The position numbers and the translations under genes were made by a program. DNA of 64,000 nucleotides, taken from assembly GCA_016906335.1 (NCBI GenBank), contig JADEYG010000006.1, forward strand, positions 32,085 through 96,084, in the 5' to 3' direction. A model generated the notes under the pieces. It was given only the letters and a program-made list of their open reading frames with translations. It was not told the origin of the DNA and searched no databases. The DNA comes from Novakomyces olei. Its lineage: Eukaryota; Ascomycota; Novakomycetes; Novakomycetales; Novakomycetaceae. This document shows positions 34,096 through 45,123 of the stretch, piece after piece. Within the stretch, counting starts at the first letter, position 1. Each line of letters starts with the position of its first letter.

Positions 34096-37000
34096 TAATA
34101 TTTAATATTTAATATTTAATATTTAATATTAATTGGCCCAAAATTATATAATAAAAGTTTGTAAAAATAATAAAAGTTTTAGATATAAATAAATGACAAA
34201 AAACAATTTAATATTATGAGAAAATAATATAATATATGATAATTTAAATTTATTAAAAGTTAGAGAATTAATAAAAAATAGTACAAAAGATATGATAGGT
34301 ATATATGTTATATATAATAAAATAACTGGTCATATTTATATAGGTTCAAGTTATAAAAATATAAGCATAAGATTTTTTAGACATATGATATATTTAACTG
34401 GTTCAAAGAAAGTAAAAAAATCAATAATAAATTATGGATTAGAAAATTTTCAATTTTTAATTATAAATTATGAATATATACATGATAATAATAATAATAA
34501 TAATAATATAAATGATTTATCATTATCAGATATAAATATGAAAAAGAAAGCTTTAAGAGATTTAGAAGAATTATTAATATTAAGATATAAACCAGAGTAT
34601 AATACAATAATATGAAGTAAAAAATCAGATAAAAAGATTTTAAATTATAATGAAGATGTATTAAAAAAAATGATAAATAATTATTCTTTAGAAACAAAAT
34701 TAAAAATAAAAAATGAAAATTTAAATAAAAGTTTTAATTTTAATTTTAATTTTAATCAAATTCATAGAGAAAATTTAAGTATATCTGCAAAATTAATACA
34801 TAAAAATAATCCATTTAGTGAATCAATAATAAGTAAATGTATTAGTAATACAAAACCTATAAAATTATATATATGTAAAAATAAAAATGAAATATTAAAA
34901 GATAAATATTATATTTATAATTCTATAAAAGAATTAACTATTGATTTAAATTGTTCATATAAAACTATAAATAGAGCATTAAAATATAATAAAGGATTTT
35001 TAAAAAAAGAATATTATAGTATGTCTGCTAATATTAAATCTTATTTTTATATTGTTGTTGATAATATTAATTAAATTTCATAAATAATATTAAAATTAAA
35101 TTAATATAAAAATTTAATAAATATTTTATCTTTTTATAAACTTTTATATTATCTTATATTAAAAACTTTGCTTTTATATTATCTTATATTAAAAACTTTG
35201 ATATTTATATTTATATTTATATTTATATTTATATTTATATTTATATTTATATTACAAACTTTTATCTATCTTATCTTTATCTTATTTTTATCTTTATTTT
35301 TATCTTTATCTTATCTTAAATATTTGTTATAATTATTATATAATAGTCCCACTCACATATATAATAAGATTATATAATAATAAAAATATATATATATATA
35401 TAAATATATTAACTATTAAATAAAAATAATTAAAATAATAAAAAATAGTTATGTATAAATATTAATATAATATAAGGGGCGACACTAGTGAAAACGATCA
35501 ACAAATTAGTTATAAAATTTTAGAACGTCGGTGATATAATATTAATAAATTAATATATATGAATATTAATAAATTAATATATATGAATATTATAAAATAT
35601 TATTAAATATTATTAAATATTATTAAATATTATAAAATATTATATAATCGCTACAGACTGGATAACACACTAGTGGGTATTATAAATTAATCAAAGTTTT
35701 TAAAATAAAATAAAATATTGTATTTATATTTACATTTATATTTATATTTATATTTATATTTATAATAAAAGTTTTTAGATATATTTTATAATGCTTAATG
35801 TACAGTCGATATTTTTCATAAGTATTTAATAATTACTTGTGTAATGTAATTCATTTATAAATAAAAATATAAGAAAATAAACTAAAAGTTTTAATTTTAA
35901 TTTAAAATATATTGTTTAATATTAATTTTAATATTAATTTAAAATTTTATCTTATGTAAGAATATATTTTAATATATTTTAATATATTAAATATATTTTA
36001 GTTATATTAATATAAATATATATATATAATATAATGTTTTATATAAATGAATTACATTGTTTACTATATAATTATAACAAATAATAAGAATTAGTATATA
36101 ATTATAACAAATAATAAGAATTAGTATATAATTATAACAAATAATAAGAATTACTATAAAAGTTTGTAAAATAAAATAAAAGTTTGTAAAATATATTAAA
36201 AATATTAAGATATATAGTAAATAAAAATATGTATGTATTACCATATGGTCAAATGAGTTTATGGGGTAAATTAAAAAGTACCATTACCATTGCCCCAAAT
36301 GTGTTAAATATTTATTATTTATTATATTTATATAATATAACTCTTTTTTATATATGTTATACTTATAATTCATTTACAGATTTACTTAATAATAATTTTA
36401 TATATTCCTTTTTTATATTGTCAAGGAGATCTGTATCATTATCATTATCATTAAGTAGATCAATATCAACATCAACATCACTCAGAATAGGAAGTAATTT
36501 TAATTTAAATTTAAATAAACATGATGTGAATAATAAAATAAGTTGTATAAATAAAGATTTATTAGAGTTTATAACAGGTTCCTTATTAGGTGATGGTTAT
36601 TGTGAGAGAATATTAAGTAATAATAAGAATAATAGTATAGATAAAAGAGGATCAAGAATTTGTTTTTATCAAGAAGGAAGTCATAAAGAATATTTATTGT
36701 ATTTACATAATTTTATATCTAGTAGAGGTTATTGTAATCCAAAATTACCAAAGTTAACAAGTAGAATAACTAAAGGTAACAAGTATAGATATGTAATAAG
36801 ATTTCAAACATATACTTATACTTATTTCAATACTATACATGATGATTGGTATATAAATAATATAAAAGTAATACCAAAGAATATATATTTTTATAATAGT
36901 TTTACACCTTTAGCAATAGCAATATGGATAATGGATGATGGATATAAATCATCCAAAGGTTTGAAATTATTAACAAATAGTTTTAGTAAAGATGATGTAT

Positions 37001-38568
37001 TATATTTATCATATATATTAAAAGAAAAGTATTTGATAGATTCTAGAATTCATTATGTAGGTAATGGTAATGGTAATGGTATTAACGATCAATATTGTTT
37101 ATACATATTAAATAATTCAATGACTACTTTATGAGAGTTAACAAAACCTTATATTATACCTTCGATGAAATATAAGTTTGGTGATTATATAAATATAAAA
37201 TAATATATATTATAAACATATAGTCTAACATAGAGTTTAGTTTATATACATAATATATATAATATAAAATAAAAATTAAATTTATTGATTTTATACTACT
37301 AATTAAGTTATAAGTTTAACAATGTATAAATATATATATATAATATAAACAATGCTAAGTTTAAGAGATAATATATAAATAGAATCTTAAATTAACAATG
37401 TTAGGCAACATAATTGAAAACAGGTCAAATATATTAAGTTATTATATAGAGACCGTAGGTATTTTATAGTATCTCTACAGAATAGTACAATTATGGGTGT
37501 CTGAAATGATGCTTAATGTTTATTCGGAATCTATTATATTATATATAATTATATAATATATCTAGGGCTATAATCATAGTAATAATTTAAGTAATTATGT
37601 CTAATTAATAAAATAGTAACAGTTAAATTAAATTGAAAATAATATTAATTATTAAAAATAATAAACTATAATTTAATTAAATATAAAGGTTATTAAATAT
37701 AAAGTTTATTAAATAAAATAAAATAAAAGATATTAATTAATTATAGTACAGGATATACTTTAAAATAACATAATATGTATGTATATATAAGTTTAATATA
37801 TATAATATATATTTGAAGTATATTATAGATTTGGCAACAGTAATAACAAATTTAATGAGTGCAATACCATATTTAGGAAATGATATAGTACAATTATTAT
37901 GAGGAGCATTTAGTGTAGGAAATCCAACATTAAATAGATTTTTTAGTTTACATTATTTATTACCATTTATATTAGCAGCATTAGTATTAGGACATATGAT
38001 AGCATTACATGAACATGGATCAAGTAATCCATTAGGTATAACAGGTAATATAGATAGAATACCAATGTCACCTTATTTCTTATTTAAAGATTTAGTAACA
38101 ATATTTGCTTTCTTTATTGTTTTATTAACATTTGTATTTTATTATCCTAATAATTTAGGTCATTCAGATAATTATATACCTGCTAATCCTTTAGTTACTC
38201 CTATGTCTATTGTACCAGAATGGTATTTATTACCATTTTATGCTATATTAAGAAGTATACCTGATAAATTATTAGGTGTTATAGCTATGATATCTGCTAT
38301 ATTAATTTTATGTATTTTACCTATTGTTGATACATCTAGAATTAGAGGTAACCAATTTAGACCTTTAGGTAAAATATTATATTGGTTATTTATAGCAAAT
38401 TTCTTAATATTAATGTTTATTGGTAGTCAACATGTTGAATATCCTTTTATTGAAATTGGACAATTTGCTACAGTTTTCTATTTTGCTTACTTCTTATTCT
38501 TTGTACCTATATTAGGTTTAATAGAAAATACTATCATTGATATTACTTTAAATAAATATAATAAATAA
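33703..38568 (+). CDS. cob: Cytochrome b (three exons, two introns)
   Basis: Core subunit of complex III. Exons 33703-34095, 36232-36267 and 37834-38568, total 1164 bases, 387 residues, the normal length. Heme ligands are in place: LLAMHYAPN and [14 protein letters not shown]...YCHMGRG in exon 1, and [12 protein letters not shown]...[12 protein letters not shown] in exon 3; the quinol-site PEWY is at [17 protein letters not shown]. One Trp is TGA (QLLWGAFSVG). Exon edges follow protein continuity ([28 protein letters not shown]) and the T/G group I rule. The middle exon is only 36 bases. Confidence 0.96.
34193..35074 (+). CDS. GIY-YIG homing endonuclease of cob intron 1
   Basis: Free-standing ORF with its own ATG (34193), in a different frame from exon 1, 293 residues with TGA as Trp at 34217 and 34613. 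The catalytic module is near residues 34-110: [19 protein letters not shown], then the conserved R and H segment [17 protein letters not shown], and the Glu in [15 protein letters not shown]. The C-terminal region contains [20 protein letters not shown] near residue 245, resembling a NUMOD-type DNA-binding repeat. A poly-Asn tract sits mid-protein. All key catalytic residues appear present. Confidence 0.92.
36061..36155. repeat. 30-bp tandem repeat in cob intron 1
   Basis: TAGTATATAATTATAACAAA followed by TAATAAGAAT recurs three times with near identity just upstream of cob exon 2. Confidence 0.85.
36232..36267 (+). CDS. cob: cob exon 2, 36 nt
   Basis: Twelve codons, [12 protein letters not shown]. 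Starts after intron-final G and ends in T. Confidence 0.93.
36268..37203 (+). CDS. LAGLIDADG maturase/homing endonuclease of cob intron 2
   Basis: In frame with exon 2 and open to TAA at 37201-37203 (TGA Trp at 37132); about 311 intron residues. Motif 1 [14 protein letters not shown] near residue 100 and motif 2 [17 protein letters not shown] near residue 220 place it in the subfamily with a diverged second motif that includes known fungal cob maturases. The acidic residues GDG and DDG are kept. A Ser/Thr-rich run ([14 protein letters not shown]) lies before motif 1. Confidence 0.9.
36268..37833 (+). mobile_element. Group I intron with LAGLIDADG ORF, cob intron 2
   Basis: 1566 bases from AAATTAAAAAG to TAGATTTG. 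The core after the ORF includes CAATGTTAGGCAACATAATTG (near 37397), GAGACCGTAGGTATTTTATA, TCTCTACAGAATAGTACAAT and GATGCTTAATGTTTATTCGG. Confidence 0.88.
37834..38568 (+). CDS. cob: cob exon 3
   Basis: 245 codons from [15 protein letters not shown] to the TAA. Contains the second pair of heme His, the PEWY loop and the last helices. Confidence 0.95.
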
Positions 38569-38877
38569 TATATATTAACATATATATATATATTAACATA
38601 TATATATATCTTTATTTTAATTTATATTTATTTAAAAAACTTTGATTAAATTTAATTTAATTTAATTTAATTTAATTAATAAAATATTATATATATATTA
38701 ATTTCTATTATATATCTATTATTATACTTATTTAAATTAATTTATAAATAATAATAATAGTATTAAATATATTTTTATATATATATTTAATAAGCCAAAC
38801 ATTTATCATAATTATTAAATAAATAGAATAGTTAAAAGTATTATTAATTATTATATATAAAATATTATATATAAAAA
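38569..38877. other. Spacer cob to tRNA-Ser
   Basis: AT spacer with TTAACATATATATA and TTTAATTTAA runs; no gene seen. Confidence 0.6.
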
Positions 38878-38961
38878 GGATAAATAGTCAATAGGTAAGA
38901 CAAAACATTTGCTATATGTTAATGATCAAACATTTTATGGGTTCAATTCCCATTTTATCCG
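38878..38961 (+). tRNA. trnS1: tRNA-Ser(GCT)
   Basis: Acceptor GGATAAA pairs perfectly with TTTATCC. Anticodon arm AACAT-TTGCTAT-ATGTT gives GCT. A long variable arm (AATGATCAAACATT) marks a class II tRNA. T arm TATGGG-TTCAATT-CCCAT. Confidence 0.92.
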
Positions 38962-39185
38962 TATCTATAATATACATATTAATAAAAGTTTGTAAAATTA
39001 TTTAACATTATTATTTATAAATTATATATATTTAATGATAATAATATATATATAATTAATTATAAATTAAATTATATTTTATAATATTTTATAATATTTT
39101 ATAATATTTAATAATATTTTATAATATTTTATAATATTTTATAATATTTAATAATATTTTATAATATTTAATAATATTTAATATT

Positions 39186-39228
39186 TTTGCACCGGAACCT
39201 GAACCTGAACCTGAACCTGCACCAAACT
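39186..39228. repeat. GC-rich AACCTG cluster next to half hairpin
   Basis: TTTTTGCACCGG followed by four copies of AACCTG and GCACCAAACTT. A related sequence, TTTTTGCACCGGAACCTGTACCAACTT, lies at 30997-31023 with a single AACCTG. One of the most GC-rich non-coding stretches in the window. Confidence 0.85.
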
Positions 39229-39537
39229 TATATTTCTAAATAAAATAATAAAAATAATATTGAAACTTTTAATAAACTTTTAAATATATATAATATTATA
39301 TAATAATATACATAATATTATATAATAATATACATAGTTTTATATAATAATATAAATAATAATATGAATAATAATTATATATATATTATATTATTATTTA
39401 TAAATAATAATTATATATATATTATATTATTATTTATAGAGAATGAGAATAGATATTTTAAATTTAAATTTAATTTTTATTTTAATAAAATGTATTGCTT
39501 TTAATTATAAATAATATAAAATACATATATTTTATAA

Positions 39538-39588
39538 AATACATATCATATATATTGTCAATTTATATGTATATTGATGATATGTGAT
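39538..39588. repeat. ACATATCAT palindrome
   Basis: ACATATCATATATATTG ... ATTGATGATATGT forms an imperfect hairpin. A close copy with the same right arm (TTTATATGTATATTGATGATATGT-like) lies at 40047-40092; looser relatives occur near 15515-15560 and 40478-40515. Confidence 0.75.
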
Positions 39589-40046
39589 AAATATTTATTA
39601 TAAGTAGACATACATTTATTATAAATAGACATGATATACATTTATATAATATTAAATATATTATATAAAAATACATACCTATATTTTATATCTATATCTA
39701 TACCTATCTTATATCAATATCTATCTTATATTTATACTTATCTTATATCTATATCTATATTTTATATCTATATCTTATATCTATATCTATCTTATATCTA
39801 TTAGCCAATAAATATATAATATTATTATACAAACTTTTATATATAATATATAATATATAATATATATTATATAATATAAGATATTTGTTGATTGATATTA
39901 AACATTAAATATTAAATATTATATTATAAATATTATATTATAAATATATTATTATTATAATGTTTAAGAATATATAAATTAAATTATTATATATATTAAT
40001 CATTTTGATAATTATAAAAATATTTAGTTAATTATAATTAATATAA

Positions 40047-40092
40047 ATACATATCATACATTAGATCAATTTATATGTATATTGATGATATG
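40047..40092. repeat. Second ACATATCAT palindrome
   Basis: ACATATCATACATTAGATCA on the left; TATATTGATGATATGT on the right, matching the copy at 39538 over most of its length. Confidence 0.75.
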
Positions 40093-42855
40093 TATTAAAT
40101 TAATAATTTATATCTAATAAATAATTTATATTTAATAAATAATTATATTTAATTTAATTATTAAATTATACACAATTAATAATATATAATAAATAATTTT
40201 AATATTTTTATATCTTATTATAAATACTAAATATATTTTATATTTTATATTTTATAAGAAATGCATTTTATATTTTATATTTTATATTTTATATTTTATA
40301 TTTTATCATAAATGTATTTTATATTATATATCTTATCTTATTATAACTTATTATATTTAATTATATTAAATTATATCTAATTATATATTTGTGATAATAA
40401 ATTAAGTATTATATGTATATATTTATGTATATATAAATTATAATAATTATTATAATATAAATATAAAAAATATAAAATATATATCATACATTTGATATAA
40501 TTTGATATATATATATAATCTATAGAGTATAACAATCTGTAAAAATATTTGTTTTTTTACTAATATAATATTATTAATTAATATTAGTAAAATATAATTA
40601 AATAAAAATTTAATTATAAAATGTTTTATAAAGGAATAATTAATTAAAGTATGCGAATTTATATAGAATATAGGTGTATAATATTTCAAAATATTTTATA
40701 TATTAAAATTATAATAAATTAATTTATTATAAATAATTAATAAGATAAAAATATAACCTAAATGTGAAAACATATAAATAAACTTATTGAATTGAAATAT
40801 CTTAGTAAATAAAGGAAAATAAATCAAAATATAAGAGATTATAATAGTAGTTAAGAACGAAATTATAATAGCCATTATAATATATATTTTATATATATTA
40901 TAAATTAATTAAATTTGCTAATAATTAGTGGATTGAATAAAAGGTGAACTATCATCAAAGGCTAAATACTATATAAATATCGATAGTGAAAAGTACTGTG
41001 AAGGAAAATACTAAAAAAGTTATTCTATAAGCATATAAAGATTATAATAAAATTATAATTGATATAGTAACTTTTGTATAAGCGGTCAATAAATCTTATA
41101 TTTATGCAAGATAAAATAATAAATAATCAATATAATAATATATATATAAGTATAAATATAAGAACGCGAAACCTAATGATCTTAATTAATATAAGAGTTA
41201 AGTCTGAACCGGTGATTGTGGCAATAATCTCGGATAATATTAGTTAAGTAGTGAAATGTTAAACGTATTAGGTTATAGCTCGTTTACAGCGAAATATATC
41301 TAAGTATAGTAATAATATTTATAATTAATAATGATAATGCTATTTATTATATTAGGCTTTAATATAAAAATTACTATTATAATATAATCAATGAATTATA
41401 ATTAATTTAATTTATTATTAATCAGGTTATTAGTGATAAGGTTATAATCAAATTGGAAACAACCAAACACATATAATAAGGTCCTTAAAATATTATTAAG
41501 TGTTTTTAAAGAATAATTATAGTTTATACAATTTAAATATTAGCTTGGAAACAGCTATTATATAATGAACACGTAATAGTGTATAAATCCATTTATCTTA
41601 TATATATATATTATTATATATATATAATTAATATTATAATTAACTGAAAATTTATCGGGACTAAAATAATATACCGAATTTATGTATATTATTTTAAATA
41701 TAAATAAAACTATTTAATTTAATTAATTTAGTTTAAATAATAATATATTTATTATAATATGGTAGCTGTATATACAATATATGTATGATGTATAATAATT
41801 ATAATATTATATTGACATATTTGTAGAAAGAATTTTGACATGAGTATTGCATAAAAGATTAATATATATAATATATATATAATTATTATAAATAAAAAAA
41901 AATAAATAATAATTATAAAATAATCTTCACCTAAACTCTAAAGATTTAATAAGAAATGTTAAAATCATTTAAAGATAACAATAAACGGTATCTAAGTATA
42001 ATATCGATAGATATATACGATGATAAAATATTTTATTTATAAAATTATATAAAATAAATATATAATCAGGAAAAATTAAATAAATATAAACCGTACTTTA
42101 AACCGACACAGGTAGAGTAAAAAGCATAAAAGTGCAACGGTGTTCAGATAACTATTATAAAGGAACTCGGCAAATTAAGGACGTAACTTCGGGAAAAGTT
42201 CTGATTATTATAATAATATATTATATTATATTTTATTTTATTCTATTATTATAATGGTTTCAATAAAGCTTGTTTATACAACTGTTTATAAAAACATAGC
42301 ACTTTGCAAAAAAGTTAATTTTTAGTATAAAGTGTGATACCTGCTCAATGCTATTAAATAATAAATATATTATATAAATTTATATCTATTTATTTATATA
42401 TAATATTTATGTAATATATATTAAACAATAGTAAATGGCAGTCTTAACTATAAGGATTCTAAGGTAAATTAGATTATCGTTGCCTTAATTATAAATTCCA
42501 CTATATGCTAAGAAAATCTTATAAATATATATATACAATAAATTTATTTTATTATTATATTAAATATAATATATTATTAAATATAATATATTAACTTAAA
42601 CTATTATATTTTACAATAAATATATTATTAAATATTAAATATATTATTATATATTATTAAGTATATAATACTAAAAGTATATAATTAAATGTTTAATATA
42701 AATATTATATAATAATTATAGTTATTAATAATATATTTAATATGTATAATAATTTATGATAATAATCATAATCATAATAATAATAATAAATTATATAATA
42801 ATATAATAATATAAATAAAATAATAACAAATATTATAAATGTTAACTGTATATTA

Positions 42856-42880
42856 GGTGCAAAAAATTTTAAATTTTTTT
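42856..42880. repeat. GGTGC-type hairpin in rnl intron 1
   Basis: GGTGCAAAAAATTTTAAATT followed by TTTTT, preceded by AAATGTTAACTGTATATTA, the same TTAACTGTAT flank as in the 6.7-12.8 kb array. The right GCACC is missing. Confidence 0.7.
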
Positions 42881-43297
42881 AATAAGATATTTGTTATATT
42901 TATAATATTAATATTATTAATTATTATTAAATATTTAATTTAATTAATATCAAATAATATATAATATATTTATTTAATATAAATAATATAATAAATTTAA
43001 TATTTATAAATCAATTAGCAGGAAACTTATAATAATATAATAAAGATATAATATATATTTAATAATAATATTTTATTAATATATATATGTATATAAGTTA
43101 TATTATATATAAGGATCCTCAGAGACTATACGTGGATAATATAATATATATATAAATTAAATAAATGTTTTTATATTATAAATAAAATAATAAAGTAAAG
43201 ATTATAGATATATTATATTATATTAAGAAATAGTCCAAAATATTTAAAATAATTATTTATTTGATATTTTATTTATAAATAAGTTATTAAATTTCTA

Positions 43298-43435
43298 GTG
43301 CAAAAATTTTAGTTTTAATTTTAATTTTAATTTTAATTTTAATTTTAATTTTAATTTTAATTTTAATTTTAATTTTAATTTTAATTTTAATTTTAATTTA
43401 AAATCTAATTTAATTTAATCTAATTTTTTTTGCAT
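43298..43435. repeat. Expanded GGTGC-type hairpin in rnl intron 1
   Basis: Starts CTAGTGCAAAAATTTTAG and ends TTTTTTTTGCATGG, with about fourteen copies of TTTTAA between, so the palindrome has been stretched by a hexamer expansion. It lies about 60 bases before the 3' splice site. Confidence 0.75.
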
Positions 43436-45123
43436 GGTAATAGCATTTAAATAAATGAAATAATTAAACCAAAAATAATTTAAATATTTCACTAGAGCGA
43501 AATCTCTTGTCCACTAATTATGGTCCAGCATGAATGGCGTAATGATATAAACACTGTCTCTATAATAGACTGAAAGAAATTGGAATGGTTGTGAAGATAC
43601 AATCTTATTACGGTTAGACGAGAAGACCCTAAGCATCTTAAATACTAATAAAGATTGATTATTTAATATATTTATTAACTTATTCATAATATTATATTAA
43701 TATAGATAAAAATCTTTAATTTATCATTTAATTTAATATTTCATAAGTTATTATTAGTAATCTTATTGTTAAAGATTTTAATTAAAAATAATAAAATATT
43801 TTTAATAGTTTTGTTTTTAACATAAATATTAATAGTTATATTTTATTTAATATAATAAATAAAATACTATGACAATCTTTATGAGGTATTTTAATTGGGG
43901 CAATTGCTTCATAAAAAGAAATTGAAGTTACCAAATATTCATATATATTATATTAATATTTATATTAATATAATACAATATAATAATATTAGTATTATTA
44001 TATATATTAATATATATTATGATAAGATATAGTATAAATAAAATGGTAATTTATAATTAATAATCTTAATTTAATAAATTTAAGATATTATCAATATAAT
44101 TAATTGATAAAGATAATTAATAATATTTAATTGTAGAACTATGTCTAACTTAAAGATTGACAAATCGATAAGATTCGTAAGGATGGAATAATAAACCTAA
44201 ACTAATAAATAGAAATGGTTTAGATAAAGATATAAGATACGCTAGGGATAACAGCCTAATTGCTTAAGATAGTACATATTGGCTATAGCAGTTTGGGACC
44301 TCGATTTGAATATAAATATTAATATAAATATAAATATAAATATAAATATAAATATAAATATAAGAGTTAAAGTTGAGGTAAATATTATATATAAATAGAA
44401 TATATAATAATAAATTGGGTTAATTGACAAGAATAACTTATTATTTATATAAATATAATAAGTCAACTTGCAGCGAAACTATATATAATATAAATATATA
44501 ATAACTTTGTATATAAATATATAATATAATATAAATATATAATAACTTTGTATATAAATATATAATATAATATAAATATATAATATAAATATAAATATAA
44601 ATATATAGAACGTTCAACGACTAGTTAATAAATAAAATTAACCATGAAATCCAATAATTAATAAAAGTTTGGTTTGATAAATAAATAAATTTATTAATTA
44701 AATACATAGTCTGAACCTTTTAGTGATAAAAGGAAATAAAGATTAAAATTCTTTATGATAACAAAGAATTATTTAGTATAGAAATAAGTATAATATTGTT
44801 AATAAAAATAAAAATATTTAAATAAACAAAAATCATTAATAGATCATTTATTTAATATATTTGATTCTTATACTCTAAGGATAAGGGATAAGGGATAACA
44901 AAATGTATTATTATTTAATAATAAATGATTATAAAAAATTAAATGACTTTGCTTATTATCATCAAATATTTTTATTTTTATTATTATTATTATTATTTTT
45001 ATTATAATTTAAATATAAATTTTATACTAAATAATAAATAATTGGTCGACTCTACGTACCTATTGGTGTAGTAACTAATAAGGGTATGTTTGTTCAACAT
45101 TTAAAACGTAACGTGAGTTGGGT

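Larger units (their letters stand above)
34096..36231 (+). mobile_element. Group I intron with GIY-YIG ORF, cob intron 1
   Basis: 2136 bases. After the ORF, the core is visible from about 35456: GGGGCGACACTAGTGAAAAC, AGAACGTCGGTGATATAAT, CGCTACAGACTGGATAACAC and ATGTACAGTCGATATTTTTC. The tail carries a 30-bp tandem repeat (ATAATTATAACAAATAATAA...) three times near 36061-36155. It ends ATATG before exon 2. Confidence 0.88.
38962..40749. other. Spacer tRNA-Ser to rnl
   Basis: About 1.8 kb without a gene. It holds TTATAATATT repeats (39076-39182), the AACCTG cluster (39186-39228), a CTTATATCTATA run (39690-39800), two ACATATCAT...ATGATATGT palindromes (39538 and 40047), and an ATTTTATATTTT run (40265-40305). 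The predicted minus-strand ORF at 40450-40689 is low complexity. Confidence 0.7.
42466..43495 (+). mobile_element. Group I intron without ORF, rnl intron 1
   Basis: Interrupts the highly conserved CTAAGGT|AGCGAAATCTCTTGTCC sequence (around position 1930 in E. coli numbering, estimated). 1030 bases, ending CACTAG. The core CCACTATATGCTAAGAAAATC (42498), AATTAGCAGGAAACTTAT (43014), TCCTCAGAGACTATACGTGG (43117) and GAAATAGTCC (43228) resembles that of the cox1 introns. It carries two GGTGC-type hairpins (42856 and 43298) and no ORF. Confidence 0.88.

Noticed and set aside
40450-40689. Long open frames on the minus strand, e.g. 1987-2232, 10663-10854, 36002-36244, 40450-40689, 56555-56776, 57058-57303, 59355-59537.
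   Set aside because: They translate to Ile/Tyr/Leu/Asn low-complexity strings arising from AT repeats, show no motifs, and in some cases cover hairpins or tandem repeats.
44239-44270. Possible omega-type intron at the GCTAGGGATAACAG site of rnl.
   Set aside because: The sequence continues straight through as CTAGGGATAACAGCCTAATTGC and on into conserved rRNA, so the site is unoccupied.
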